A stretch of DNA of 64,000 bases from Solimonas flava DSM 18980 (lineage in GTDB: Bacteria > Pseudomonadota > Gammaproteobacteria > Nevskiales > Nevskiaceae): positions 62,001-126,000 of the forward strand of contig NZ_AUFV01000003.1 in NCBI RefSeq assembly GCF_000426685.1, read 5' to 3'. This document shows positions 38,834-47,956 of the stretch, one piece after another. A program made the position numbers and the translations under genes. Under the pieces are notes generated by a model. The model did no database searches. It was given only the letters and a program-made list of their open reading frames with translations, and was not told the origin of the DNA. Each line of letters opens with the position of its first letter. The first letter of the stretch is position 1.

Positions 38834-39979
38834 ATGAACGACACGGACGTCTACCCCAGCGCGCCCCGGGCCGACGCGGCGCGCGAGCGCTCGCTCGATC
38901 TGATCGGGCATGTCAGCCTCAGTCTCGGCATCGATATCCTGCTGCTGGCGCTGTTCGTCGCCGCCGGCACGATCAGCGTTCGCGTGCCGCTGCTGTACGC
39001 GGCCATCATCGGTGCCACGCTCGCCGCCCTGCGCGCCCTGCTGCAGCAGCCGTGGGTCCGGCAATGGCGCGATCCGGGACTGACGCGGCCGGCGCTGCTG
39101 CTGCTGTCGGCCATCGAGCTCGGCTTTTCGCTGTACAGCCCGCCGCTGGCGTTCTACTTCCTGAACCTGCTGTTCCTGGCCTTCGCGTTCGCCGCGCTGA
39201 ACCTCGATCTGCGCGGCATGCTGTCGAGCTTCATCCTCGTCGCGCTCGGCGGCATGTGGGTCCGCCTGCGGCTCGGCGACGCGCTGCACATTCCGAGCCG
39301 CACCGGCGCGGAACAGGTGCTGGTCTGGCTCGGCCACGCCAGCATCCTGCTGCGCTGCTGCGTCGTCGGCTGGTACGGCAACCGCCTGAGTCTGCAGCTG
39401 CAGCAGCGCAATCACGAACTGTCCGAAGCGGCGCAGGAAATCACTTATCTGGCGACGCACGACAACCTTACCGGCGTCTTGCGCCGCGTCCCGCTGTGGG
39501 AGCTGATCGAGCGTCAGCCGGCGCCGCCACCGGGGCACTGCGTGGCGATGCTGGATCTCGATCGCTTCAAGAACGTCAACGACCGCTACGGACATGCGGT
39601 CGGCGACGAGGTCCTGCGCCTGTTCGCGACCACCGTGCGCAACGCGATCCGTCCCGGCGACGCCCTCGGCCGCTACGGCGGCGAGGAGTTCCTCATGCTG
39701 CTGGCCGGCACGGCGCCGGCCGCGGCGCTGGCGGTCGCCGAGCGCGTGCGGCTCGCCGTCGCCAACGCCGACTGGCCGCGCCTTGCGCCGGACCTGCGGG
39801 TCACGGTCTCGATCGGGGTCGCCGCCGGCAAGCCCGGCGAGACCGTCGAGCAGCTCGTCGAACGCGCGGACCGCGCCGTCTACGCCGCCAAGCAGGCCGG
39901 CCGCAATCGCACCATGCTGCTGCGCGACGACGGCGTCTTCGAAGCGGCGACGCCGCCCGAGGCGGTGCCCGCCGGCTGA
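38834..39979 (+). CDS. Membrane-anchored diguanylate cyclase (GGDEF)
   Basis: 381 residues. Residues 1-185 hold about six hydrophobic helices with no recognised sensor domain. The C-terminal GGDEF domain starts THDNLTGVLRRVPLWELIER, with LDLDRFKNVNDRYGHAVGDE and the active-site loop YGGEEF. An RPGD sequence five residues before GGEEF matches the RxxD product-inhibition site. It should make cyclic-di-GMP and be feedback-inhibited. It is one of two diguanylate cyclases in the window. Confidence 0.92.
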   Translation: MNDTDVYPSAPRADAARERSLDLIGHVSLSLGIDILLLALFVAAGTISVRVPLLYAAIIGATLAALRALLQQPWVRQWRDPGLTRPALLLLSAIELGFSLYSPPLAFYFLNLLFLAFAFAALNLDLRGMLSSFILVALGGMWVRLRLGDALHIPSRTGAEQVLVWLGHASILLRCCVVGWYGNRLSLQLQQRNHELSEAAQEITYLATHDNLTGVLRRVPLWELIERQPAPPPGHCVAMLDLDRFKNVNDRYGHAVGDEVLRLFATTVRNAIRPGDALGRYGGEEFLMLLAGTAPAAALAVAERVRLAVANADWPRLAPDLRVTVSIGVAAGKPGETVEQLVERADRAVYAAKQAGRNRTMLLRDDGVFEAATPPEAVPAG

Positions 39980-40027
39980 TCGCGCCGCGATCTGGCCATG
40001 CCGGCGCCGCCGCGGCATGCTCGACGC

Positions 40028-40609
40028 ATGAACTTCCTCGCGCACCTGTGGCTCGCCGACCGGACCGGCACCTCGCTGGCCGGCAGCGTGCTCGGCGACG
40101 TCGTGCGCGGCGCCGAGCTCAGCGCCTATCCGGCCGAGATCGCGCTCGGCGTGCGCCTGCACCGGCGCGTCGACGCGGCCACCGACCGCCATCCGCTGAC
40201 GCAGGCGCTGCGCGCCACCTTTCCGGCGGCGACGCGGCGCTACGCCGGCATCGTGCTCGATCTCGCCGCCGACTATGCGCTCGCCCGCGACTGGGCGCGC
40301 CACGCGGACGAGCCGCTGGCGGCGTTCGCGACGCGGGCCGGCGCGGCGATCGCCGAGGCGGCACCGTGGTTCGAGCTCGCCGGCGGACGGCGCAGTTCGG
40401 CGCAGGGATTCAGCGCGCTGCTGCTGTCGTACGGCGAGGCCGCCGGTATCGACCGCGCGCTGCAGAGAACGGCGCAGCGCCTGCGTGCGCCGGAGCCTCT
40501 GCTGAGCGCCGCGCGCGACTGGCGCGAGCAGGTGCCGGCACTGCAGGCCGCGTTACCGGCGCTGCTCACCGACCTGCGCCTGGACATGCAGGCCGCCGCC
40601 TCGCGCTGA
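40028..40609 (+). CDS. acpH: Acyl carrier protein phosphodiesterase family (AcpH/DUF479)
   Basis: 193 residues with the AcpH opening MNFLAHLWLADRTGTSLAGS, LGDVVRG and the His/Asp-rich GVRLHRRVDAATDRHP. It continues YAGIVLDLAADYALARDW, as in E. coli AcpH. The enzyme removes the 4'-phosphopantetheine prosthetic group from acyl carrier protein. The ATG at 40028 is chosen because the family starts exactly at MNFLAH. Confidence 0.88.
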   Translation: MNFLAHLWLADRTGTSLAGSVLGDVVRGAELSAYPAEIALGVRLHRRVDAATDRHPLTQALRATFPAATRRYAGIVLDLAADYALARDWARHADEPLAAFATRAGAAIAEAAPWFELAGGRRSSAQGFSALLLSYGEAAGIDRALQRTAQRLRAPEPLLSAARDWREQVPALQAALPALLTDLRLDMQAAASR

Positions 40610-40776
40610 GCCGTGGCGCCGACGGCCAGGCGCCGCGGCACCGCGGATGACATCGACGGAAATTCCGATTTCCACCGTCGGTCGCGCCGTTCCCGCCGTT
40701 CGCCGCACTGCAACAGAGAAACGCCGAAACGCACAGGCATGCTCGGAGCGCTTTTTCTCCAGCCCGGAGTGCACGG

Positions 40777-42873
40777 ATGCGCCCTCACCTACGCCCATTG
40801 CACCGTCAACGCGGTGCGGTCGCCATCTTCGTGGCCGTCGCCATCACGGCCCTGCTGATTTCGGTGCTGCTCGCCATCGAAGTCGGCCGTATCTATCTGG
40901 CGCACCGTCATCTGCAGAAGATGGCGAACCTCGCCGCGCTCGACGCCGCCCGCGTCGTCAGCGGCTGCGCAAATCCCGACAACGTCACGCAATCGAGCCT
41001 GGTCGACGCGGTCAACACCAGCCTCGACCGCAACGGCACCCGCAGCTCGCTGACCTCGGTGGTCGTCGAATCCGGCGTCGTCAAGGCCGGCGCGCAAACC
41101 AAGCGCCGCTATCTGCAGCCGACCGCGCTGTGGCAGGCGCGCGCCGCGCGCGTGACGCTGAACGCGCCGTTCCCGACCGCGCTGGTGCCGCTGCTGCTGC
41201 CGGGCCAGAACAGCACGATGAGCGCGTCGGCGACGGCGCAGCAGGAAGCGGTCGGCAGCTTCTATCTCGGCTCCGGCCTGCTGTCGCTGAGCGGCGGCCT
41301 GCTCAACGATCTGCTCGGCGCGCTGCTGTGCCCGCTCGGCACGCCGGGCAGCAGCTGCCGCACGCAGGTCGTCAATCTCAATCTGCTCGACAGCACCAAG
41401 GGCCTGGCCAGCGTCAACCTCTCGCTCGGCAACCTGCTCGGCGGGGCGACCAAGATCGGCCTCAACGTGCAGGACCTGTCGCAGCTGATCGACCTGCAGC
41501 TGACGCTGCCGCAGTGGCTCGGCATCCTCGGCTACGGCCTCGAATACGCCGTCAACGAGACCGGCGGCCAGCTCGGCAGCGGCGTATCCGGCCTGATCCG
41601 CGGCCTCGGCGGCGTCGCCGACAGCAGCCAGACTTTCAGCCTGGCGCAGATCCTCAACGTCACCGGCGGCCTGCTCAACAAGCCGGTGTCGGGCCTGCTC
41701 GGCGCGATCCCGATCGTCAACGGCCAGGACCTGCTGCTGGCGCTCGGCCAGGCGGCGAAGGCCAACGCCAGCGGCAGCGTGCAGCCGATCGCGCTGCCGG
41801 TGCAGGTCAGCCTCGGCGGCCTGCTCAACGTCTACGTCTTCCTGCAGGTGCTCGAACCGCCGAAGTTCGCGCTCGGCCGCGCCACCGGCCATCCGGCGTC
41901 GTGGAGCGGATCGGCCGCCTATGCCGACTGCAGCGACGGCGACTACACCTGCGCGCAGACCAGCCAGATCCGCCTGCTGGTGCGCGCCGGCATCAACGAC
42001 AAGATCCTCGGCCTGCTCAAGCTGCGCCTCGGCGTCGATCTCAACGTCGCCGCCGCGGCCGCCTATCTCGACGCGCTCGAATGCCCGTCGTCGCAGGTTC
42101 CGCATCCGACCGCGCATCTCAGCGCCGTGCCGTCGGTCGCCGTCGTCGCGCTCGGCCCGTACGCCGGCAACCCGGAAGACGCCAAGAATGCGCCGAAGAT
42201 TCTCAACATCCCCGGCAATCCGCAGGAAACCAAGCCCTATCTGCTGCAGCTGTTCCCGGACCAGGGCCTGCTCGGTGCCCTGCAATGGCTGCTCGGCTGG
42301 GCGCTGGGCGACCTGAAAACCACCATCTCGCTCAACGCGCCGGTGACGGGGACCGTTGGCGATAGCAGCTTCCGCGCACTGTCGCCGGTCGAGGAATACG
42401 ACCGCACCGCCACCGCCGGCAAACCGACCGTCTACGCGGCGGAGGGGCGGACCGGCGCCGCCGCCGCCCACAATCCGCAGACCGTCGGCACGACCGGCGT
42501 GCTGCACAGCCTCGTCGGCAGCCTCATCAACAGCCTGGCCTGCGGCGATCTGTCGGCCACCTGCAACCTCGCCCAGATGCCGAACATCAGCGTGCAGGGC
42601 CCGGAATGGCAGAAGGATTCGGCCAACGTCGTGACGCTGCTGCTCATAGGGCTGGCCGATCTGCTGAACATGGCGATGCCGGTCGTCTCCGGCATCCTCG
42701 ACATTCTCAATTTCCTGCTGCAGCCGCTGCTGTCGCTGCTCGATCTCATCGTCGACGGCCTGCTCAAGCTGCTCGGCATCCAGCTCGGCACGGCGATGGT
42801 GATCATGAATTCGGTGACGGTCGACCAGCCGCACCTCATCACCACTGCGCTGCCGAGCGACATTCCGCTGTAG
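40777..42873 (+). CDS. TadG-like pilus/secretion-associated protein
   Basis: 698 residues. The N-terminus is typical of TadG/Flp-type proteins: HRQRGAVAIFVAVAITALLI, a membrane helix, then GRIYLAHRHLQKMANLAALDAARVV. The long exported part contains many short Leu/Gly-rich helical segments (LLSLSGGLLNDLLGALL, LLNMAMPVVSGILDILNFLL, LLDLIVDGLLKLLGIQLG) and only a few Cys. No other tad, pilin or secretion gene adjoins it, so it is an orphan. The start at 40777 has CGGAG 8-12 bases before it. Function beyond membrane anchoring is unknown. Confidence 0.8.
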   Translation: MRPHLRPLHRQRGAVAIFVAVAITALLISVLLAIEVGRIYLAHRHLQKMANLAALDAARVVSGCANPDNVTQSSLVDAVNTSLDRNGTRSSLTSVVVESGVVKAGAQTKRRYLQPTALWQARAARVTLNAPFPTALVPLLLPGQNSTMSASATAQQEAVGSFYLGSGLLSLSGGLLNDLLGALLCPLGTPGSSCRTQVVNLNLLDSTKGLASVNLSLGNLLGGATKIGLNVQDLSQLIDLQLTLPQWLGILGYGLEYAVNETGGQLGSGVSGLIRGLGGVADSSQTFSLAQILNVTGGLLNKPVSGLLGAIPIVNGQDLLLALGQAAKANASGSVQPIALPVQVSLGGLLNVYVFLQVLEPPKFALGRATGHPASWSGSAAYADCSDGDYTCAQTSQIRLLVRAGINDKILGLLKLRLGVDLNVAAAAAYLDALECPSSQVPHPTAHLSAVPSVAVVALGPYAGNPEDAKNAPKILNIPGNPQETKPYLLQLFPDQGLLGALQWLLGWALGDLKTTISLNAPVTGTVGDSSFRALSPVEEYDRTATAGKPTVYAAEGRTGAAAAHNPQTVGTTGVLHSLVGSLINSLACGDLSATCNLAQMPNISVQGPEWQKDSANVVTLLLIGLADLLNMAMPVVSGILDILNFLLQPLLSLLDLIVDGLLKLLGIQLGTAMVIMNSVTVDQPHLITTALPSDIPL

Positions 42874-42944
42874 GCCGCGCACGCGCGGCGCGGCCCCTCG
42901 TCAACATGGGTGAGGCGGCCGCGCCGGCGGCTGCGTATCGTGCT

Positions 42945-42961
42945 GGTAAGTCTGACTCACC
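42945..42961. promoter_or_regulatory. Candidate TetR operator palindrome, site 2
   Basis: GGTAAGTCTGACTCACC, centred in a larger inverted repeat TGCTGGT/ACCAGCA (42941-42964). It shares 14 of 17 bases with the palindrome upstream of the hydratase-AtuA-carboxylase operon (7816-7832). It ends 11 bp before the acyl-CoA dehydrogenase ATG, so a bound repressor would block transcription start or ribosome access. Confidence 0.5.
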
Positions 42962-42972
42962 AGCATACGAAC

Positions 42973-44184
42973 ATGGCCGACAACAGCGGTAGCGTCGAAC
43001 GTCCCAGCGTCCTGCAGGCCTTCTCCGGCCTGTCGCTCGATGAACTCGAAATCCTCAACAACGCCGACCGCTTCGCGCAGGCCGAGCTGTATCCGCTCGC
43101 GCAGAAGATGGACGACGAGGAATGGTGGCCGACCGAGATCTTCCCGAAGATCGGCGCCACCGGCTATTTCGGCGTCACCGCGCCGGAAGCCTACGGCGGC
43201 TCGGGTCTCGACGTGTTCACCTCCGGCCTGATCCTGCAGGCGTTCTCGCGCTGGAACCACGCGCTGGCATTGGCCTGGGTCGCGCACGAGAACCTGTGCA
43301 TGAACAACATCCTCGCCAACGCCAACGAGGCCCAGAAGCAGAAGTACCTGCCGGGCCTGAACAGCGGCAAGCTGATCGGCGCGCTGGGCCTCACCGAGCC
43401 GGGCGCCGGTTCCGACGCGATCGGTTCGATGCGCACGACGGCACGGCGTGAGGGCGACTTCTATGTCCTCAACGGCCGCAAGATCTACATCACCAACGGT
43501 CCGGTCGCCGACGTGCTGCTGGTCTACGCCAAGACCGACAAGGAAAAGGGCAATCAGGGCGTCTCGGCCTTCATCGTCGAAAAGGGCTACCCCGGCTTCA
43601 AAGTCGCGCAGAAGCTGATCAAGATGGGCTTCCGCGGCTCGCAGACCGCCGAGCTGGTGTTCGACGAATGCAAGGTACCGGCGGCCAATCTGGTCGGCGA
43701 AGAGAACAAGGGCGTGCGCGTTGTGATGTCCGGCCTCGACCTCGAACGCTCGATGATCTCGCCGATCAATCTCGGCATCGCCGAGCGCGCGCTGGCGCTG
43801 TCGCTCGACTACGCCCGCCAGCGCAAGCAGTTCGGCAAACCGATCGCCGATTTCCAGATGGTGCAGTCGATGCTCGCCGAGATGTATGTCTGGGTCGAAT
43901 CGATGCGCCTGTACACGTATCAGGTGCTGCGCGCCGCCAGCACCGTCGCCGAAGGCGAGGGTGGCCGCGGCGACATCCACAAGCTGACCGCCGCCGGCGT
44001 GATGTACACCGCCGAGACCCTGAACAAGGTGCTCAACCACGCCGTGCAGATCCACGGCGGCAGCGGCTACATCTGGGAATCCGAGATCAACCGTCTGTAC
44101 CGCTCGATCAAGCTGCTCGAGATCGGCGCCGGCACGACGGAAGTGCGCAAGATGATCATCGCCGGCGAGCTGTTGCGCAGCTGA
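42973..44184 (+). CDS. Acyl-CoA dehydrogenase (isovaleryl/citronellyl-CoA dehydrogenase-like)
   Basis: 403 residues with the full acyl-CoA dehydrogenase fold: ALGLTEPGAGSDAIGSMRTT (FAD/substrate loop), YVLNGRKIYITNG, and the SGLDLERSMISPINLGIAER helix. The Glu of LDLER is at the position used as base by isovaleryl-CoA dehydrogenase. The C-terminal motifs are QIHGGSGYIWESEINRLYR and LLEIGAGTTEVRKMIIA. Branched-chain substrates are therefore likely. No Shine-Dalgarno precedes the ATG, since the operator palindrome occupies that space; an upstream in-frame GTG at 42910 is less likely. It is followed after 10 bp by an SDR gene. Confidence 0.92.
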   Translation: MADNSGSVERPSVLQAFSGLSLDELEILNNADRFAQAELYPLAQKMDDEEWWPTEIFPKIGATGYFGVTAPEAYGGSGLDVFTSGLILQAFSRWNHALALAWVAHENLCMNNILANANEAQKQKYLPGLNSGKLIGALGLTEPGAGSDAIGSMRTTARREGDFYVLNGRKIYITNGPVADVLLVYAKTDKEKGNQGVSAFIVEKGYPGFKVAQKLIKMGFRGSQTAELVFDECKVPAANLVGEENKGVRVVMSGLDLERSMISPINLGIAERALALSLDYARQRKQFGKPIADFQMVQSMLAEMYVWVESMRLYTYQVLRAASTVAEGEGGRGDIHKLTAAGVMYTAETLNKVLNHAVQIHGGSGYIWESEINRLYRSIKLLEIGAGTTEVRKMIIAGELLRS

Positions 44185-44194
44185 GCCGGCACCG

Positions 44195-45076
44195 ATGACG
44201 CACGCCTACCAAGCCCAGCTCGACGCCAACAGCGCCGAGGCGATCTGGAACGCCGACACGGTTTATCGCCCCGACCTGTTCAAGGGCAAGGTCGCGCTGG
44301 TGTCCGGCGGCGGCAGCGGCATCGGCCGCGCCGTCGCGCTGCTGTTCGCGCGGCTCGGCGCGAACGTCGTCATCTGCGGCCGCACGCCGGAGAAGCTCGA
44401 CGCGGTCGTCGACTTCGCGCGCGCGCGCGGCGCGACGATGCTCGCGGTGCCGACCAACGTGCGCGAGCCCGAGCAGGTCGACGCGCTGTTTGCGCGCATC
44501 CATGCCGAATTCGGCCGGCTCGACTGCACCGTCAACAACGCCGGCGGCCAGTTCCCGCAGAACGCGATCGACTACGCGCCGAAGGGCTGGGCCGCGGTCA
44601 TCAACAACAACCTCAACGGCAGCTGGTACATGATGCAGCGCGCCGCGCAGTACTGGCGCGAGCATCCGGCCGGCGACGGCGCGTGGCGCTCGATCGTCAA
44701 CGTCGTCGTCGTCACCGAGCGCGGCATGCCGGGCGTCGCGCACACGGTCGCGGCGCGTGCCGGCATCATCGGCGCCTCGCGCACCGTCGCCGTCGAGTGG
44801 GCGCCGCTCGGCATTCGCGTCAACTGCGTCGCCCCCGGCCTGACCGCGACCGAAGGGCTGGAGGTCTATCCGCCGGAAGCCGTCAAGGAATTCCCGCTCG
44901 CGAATCCTTTGAAACGGCCGGGAACGGCGCTGGAGATCGCCGAAGGCTGCATCTATCTCTCGGCCTCGAGCGGCAGCTTCATCACCGGCGAGGTGCTGAC
45001 GATCGACGGTGGCGGCAAGCTCTGGGGCGAGCTGTGGACGGCCGGCCGGCCGGACTACTACAAGCTGCCGACCTAG
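44195..45076 (+). CDS. Atypical SDR, trans-2-enoyl-CoA reductase / AtuG-like
   Basis: 293 residues. The cofactor loop SGGGSGIGRAVALLF and NNAGGQFPQNAIDYAPKGW are normal. At the active site the usual YxxxK is replaced by AHTVAARAGIIGASRTVAVE, which lacks the Tyr and has Arg for Lys. This pattern is seen in 2,4-dienoyl-CoA reductase and peroxisomal trans-2-enoyl-CoA reductase relatives, and in SDRs of citronellol-type pathways. The C-terminus has ITGEVLTIDGGGKLWGE. It starts 10 bp after the acyl-CoA dehydrogenase, so the pair forms one operon probably acting on the same branched acyl-CoA. Confidence 0.88.
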   Translation: MTHAYQAQLDANSAEAIWNADTVYRPDLFKGKVALVSGGGSGIGRAVALLFARLGANVVICGRTPEKLDAVVDFARARGATMLAVPTNVREPEQVDALFARIHAEFGRLDCTVNNAGGQFPQNAIDYAPKGWAAVINNNLNGSWYMMQRAAQYWREHPAGDGAWRSIVNVVVVTERGMPGVAHTVAARAGIIGASRTVAVEWAPLGIRVNCVAPGLTATEGLEVYPPEAVKEFPLANPLKRPGTALEIAEGCIYLSASSGSFITGEVLTIDGGGKLWGELWTAGRPDYYKLPT

Positions 45077-45176
45077 CCCGAGCGGCGATCATCAGGGCGC
45101 TGCTTCGCCGCCGGCGCCGGATACGGCGGCTCGTCAGGGCGCAGCCTTTAGAGACGCTCTGAAAAATTTCAGACCT

Positions 45177-45288
45177 CGTCATGGCGAGGCGCCGCAGCCG
45201 TCCAGCGGCGCACGACGCCGGTGACGTCTCTGGATCGCCACGGGGCCGCCGCGCGGCCTCGCAATGACGGTGTCATTCGAACCTTCCC
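45177..45288. repeat. CGTCATGGCGAGG/CCTCGCAATGACG intergenic repeat, copy 1
   Basis: Inverted ends CGTCATGGCGAGG (45177-45189) and CCTCGCAATGACG (45257-45269) match the widespread CGTCATTGCGAG-type palindromic repeat. It includes GTCCAGCGGCGCACGACGC (45200-45218) and ends CATTCGAACCTTCCC (45274-45288). Three of these blocks recur in the same order at 53623-53698. It occupies the 338-bp gap between the SDR and PAS-GGDEF genes, a gap in which I see no gene. Confidence 0.7.
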
Positions 45289-45414
45289 GCGCCGTGACGT
45301 GCCGCGTCGGCGCCGCGAGCAGGACCGCGGTCGCGTCTTCCGCACACCGCCGTACCTGAGCACGGCGAGCATGAAAAGCGCGAGATCGGCCCGCGCAGCG
45401 GCCGAATCGCCACG

Positions 45415-46422
45415 TCACTCGAACCAGGCGCGGATAAGGTTCTTGCCCTCGCGCTTGGCCTTGTACAGGGCCGCATCGGCGTTGCGCAGCAACTCGCCGA
45501 AGTCGCGCGTCAGCGGCCGCAGGGCGGCGAGGCCGCCGCTGACGGTGATCGTGATGTTGCGCTGGCCGGGCTCGGTGACGATCTTCTGTTCGGAGAGCTG
45601 CAGCCGCAGCCGCTGCGCGACTTCGAACGCCGGTTCCTTGTCGCAGCGCGGCAGCAGGATCGCGAATTCGTCGCCGCCGAGGCGGCCGATCGAATCGATC
45701 TTGCGCAGCTGCAGCTGCGCGCTGCGCGCCACCGTCTGCAGCGCGCGGTCGCCGACTTCGGAGCCCCAGGTCTCGTTGAGTTTGCGGAACTGGTCGATAT
45801 CGAACAGCACGACCGACAGCGGCTCGGCGAAGCGCCGCGCCCGTTCGACTTCCTGCACCGCGACTTCGATGAAGTGGCTGCGGTTGAAGACCTGCGTCAA
45901 CGTGTCGCGGGTGGCGCGCTCGTAAAGCTCGTTCTGTCGGGCTTTCTGCTCGGTGATATCGTGGAACACCTCGACGAAGCCGATCAGCTCGCCGTTGTCG
46001 CCGCGCACGGCGTCGAGCGTGCAGTCGACGATGAACACCGAGCCGTCCGGCCGGCGGCGGCGCTGCTCGTCGCGGCAGTGGCCGTGCGCGCGCGCAAAGT
46101 CGAGCACGCGCCGTGCCGTGGCTTCGCGCTGCGGCCCCGTGTCGGCCAGCAGGCGCTCGTACGAACGGCCGATCACCTCGTCCTCGCGCCAGCCGGACAG
46201 ATTGCGCGCACCGCGGTTCCAGCTGCCGATCAGGCCATCGCGATCAATGAGGTAAATGCCGAAGGCGCTGACCGAGCGCACGAGGTCGGCATAGCGCCGC
46301 GGCTCGCGCTGCAGCAGCTGCTCGTACTCGCCGCTGCGCAGCGCGACCGGATCGGCCGGCAGGGGCTCGGCGAAATCGAGCGGCGGGTAGGCGCCGAGGG
46401 ACAGGGCGGTATCGTTGTACAT
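45415..46422 (-). CDS. PAS-domain diguanylate cyclase
   Basis: 335 residues with no membrane helix. The PAS domain covers about residues 45-165 (VRSVSAFGIYLIDRDGLIGS, NLSGWREDEVIGRSYERLL, GFVEVFHDITEQKA). It is followed by a GGDEF domain with TRDTLTQVFNRSHFIEVAVQ, LFDIDQFRKLNETWGSEVGD and the signature RLGGDEFAILLP. RKID five residues before GGDEF fits the inhibitory I-site. It should synthesise cyclic-di-GMP in the cytosol in response to a PAS-bound signal. Divergent from the DUF2147 gene. Confidence 0.93.
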   Translation of the reverse strand: MYNDTALSLGAYPPLDFAEPLPADPVALRSGEYEQLLQREPRRYADLVRSVSAFGIYLIDRDGLIGSWNRGARNLSGWREDEVIGRSYERLLADTGPQREATARRVLDFARAHGHCRDEQRRRRPDGSVFIVDCTLDAVRGDNGELIGFVEVFHDITEQKARQNELYERATRDTLTQVFNRSHFIEVAVQEVERARRFAEPLSVVLFDIDQFRKLNETWGSEVGDRALQTVARSAQLQLRKIDSIGRLGGDEFAILLPRCDKEPAFEVAQRLRLQLSEQKIVTEPGQRNITITVSGGLAALRPLTRDFGELLRNADAALYKAKREGKNLIRAWFE

Positions 46423-46595
46423 CGGCGCATTCTAGGAACGCAGCCGCGCCGAGCCGAGTAGGAAAAGCGCCTTCCTGCTGCCAGCCGAACGCCCGACACC
46501 GCCCGGCATCGCCCCGACCGATCGGCACCGGGCCGCGCCGGCCGGCCGTTCCCGTTACGGCACAATACGCACCCCGTCTTGCGGAAGAGTCCCTG

Positions 46596-47099
46596 ATGAA
46601 AGCGATGTCGAAAGCCGCGCATGGCGCCACCACCGTGGCCCTGGCGCTCGTCCTGACGCTGGCCGCCGCAGCCGTTTGCGCCGCCGAGCCGGCATCGCCG
46701 GTCGGCGTGTGGAAGACGATCGATGACGAGACCGGGCAGGCCAAGTCGCTGGTCGAGATCCGCGAGCAGAATGGCCAGCTGCACGGCCGCATCGTCAAGC
46801 TGTTCAATCCTTCGAAGCCGAATCCCGGCTGCGATCGGTGCGAGGGCGACAAGCACGGCGCGCCGATCACCGGCCTGGAGATTCTCTGGGGGCTGAAGAA
46901 GAAAGGCGACGAATGGACCGGTGGCAAAGTCCTGGACCCGCAGAACGGCAAGGTCTACGACGCCAAGCTCGCGCTCGCCGAGCAGGGCCGCAAGCTGAAT
47001 CTGCGCGGCTTCATCGGCTTCTCGCTGCTCGGCCGCTCGCAGACCTGGCTGCGCGAGGCCGATCCGGCCGCGGCGCCGGCAGCACCGGCGGCGCCATAA
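46596..47099 (+). CDS. Exported DUF2147 protein
   Basis: 167 residues. A signal peptide (VALALVLTLAAAAVCAAE) precedes a DUF2147 domain: SPVGVWKTIDDETGQAKSLV, GRIVKLFNPSKPNPGCDRCE (two Cys in CDRC), KVLDPQNGKVYDAKLAL, LNLRGFIGFSLLGRSQTWLR. The tail is Ala/Pro-rich. Function of the family is unknown; members are periplasmic. Confidence 0.88.
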   Translation: MKAMSKAAHGATTVALALVLTLAAAAVCAAEPASPVGVWKTIDDETGQAKSLVEIREQNGQLHGRIVKLFNPSKPNPGCDRCEGDKHGAPITGLEILWGLKKKGDEWTGGKVLDPQNGKVYDAKLALAEQGRKLNLRGFIGFSLLGRSQTWLREADPAAAPAAPAAP

Positions 47100-47186
47100 G
47101 CCCCGGCGCGTCCGCGTCGTCGACGGCCTCTTGCGCCGGCGCCGGCGCACCCCCATCAGGCCAGATGCAGGTCCGCGGCGCCTTAC

Positions 47187-47192
47187 CTAGAA
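47187..47192 (+). promoter_or_regulatory. Possible -10 element of the ClpP-like gene
   Basis: TAGAAT in CCTTACCTAGAATCGGC, about 70 bp upstream of the start codon. No good -35 was seen. Confidence 0.3.
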
Positions 47193-47260
47193 TCGGCAGT
47201 CCGCTCCCTATTCCGAACCCGGCGCACTCGCGTGCCGCCGACCATCCAAGGATTCCCTCC

Positions 47261-47875
47261 ATGCTCGATTCCGATTTCATCCACGCCCAGAAGGACGACG
47301 ACGACGCCAAGGCCGCGGCGGCGCGCAAGGTGCCGGGCCTCGAGGAGCGGCTGTTCAAGGCGCGCACGGTCCTGATCTACGGCGCGATCAACCAGAAGCT
47401 CGCCGAGTCGTTCAGCGCGCGCCTGCTGGCGCTGGCCGCCGAATCGGACGATCCGATCACGATCTATATCAACAGCCAGGGCGGCCACGTCGAATCGGGC
47501 GACACGATCCACGACATGATCAAGTTCGTGAAGCCGCCCGTGCGCATCATCGGCACCGGCTGGGTCGCCAGCGCCGGCGCGCTGATCTACAGCGCCGCCA
47601 AGCGCGAGAACCGCCTGTCGCTGCCGAACACGCGCTTCATGCTGCACCAGCCGTCCGGCGGCGCCGGCGGCACCGCCTCCGACATCGCGATCATGGCCAA
47701 GGAGATCGTGCTGATGCGCCAGCGGCTCAACGAAATCTTCGCGCGCGAGACCGGCCAGCCGCTGGAGCGCATCCAGCGCGACACCGAGCGCGACTACTGG
47801 ATGAGCGCGCAGCAGGCCCAGGAATACGGCCTGGTCGGGCGCATCATCGACAACGCCGGCCAGATCGACGGCTGA
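47261..47875 (+). CDS. Orphan ClpP-like serine protease
   Basis: 204 residues of the ClpP/SDH protease fold. It has ITIYINSQGGHVESGDTIHD, the nucleophile loop TGWVASAGALIYSAAKRENR with Ser within ASAG, and the catalytic-His segment FMLHQPSGGAGG. The third triad residue should follow in the RIQRDTERDYWMSAQQAQEY region. It differs from housekeeping ClpP, which has ASMGA and is followed by clpX; here neither clpX nor lon is adjacent. It may be a second ClpP or a stand-alone protease. Confidence 0.85.
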   Translation: MLDSDFIHAQKDDDDAKAAAARKVPGLEERLFKARTVLIYGAINQKLAESFSARLLALAAESDDPITIYINSQGGHVESGDTIHDMIKFVKPPVRIIGTGWVASAGALIYSAAKRENRLSLPNTRFMLHQPSGGAGGTASDIAIMAKEIVLMRQRLNEIFARETGQPLERIQRDTERDYWMSAQQAQEYGLVGRIIDNAGQIDG

Positions 47876-47956
47876 GCCGAGCCGCAGCGCCCGGCAGGGC
47901 CGTACGGGACGCCGCCGTGATCGGCGGCGTCCTGGATTGCGGAACCCCGGCCGCGC

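Noticed and set aside
42910-42972. Upstream GTG start for the acyl-CoA dehydrogenase
   Set aside because: It would put the palindromic operator inside the coding sequence and add an Arg-rich stretch not seen in the family; the ATG at 42973 gives a normal N-terminus.
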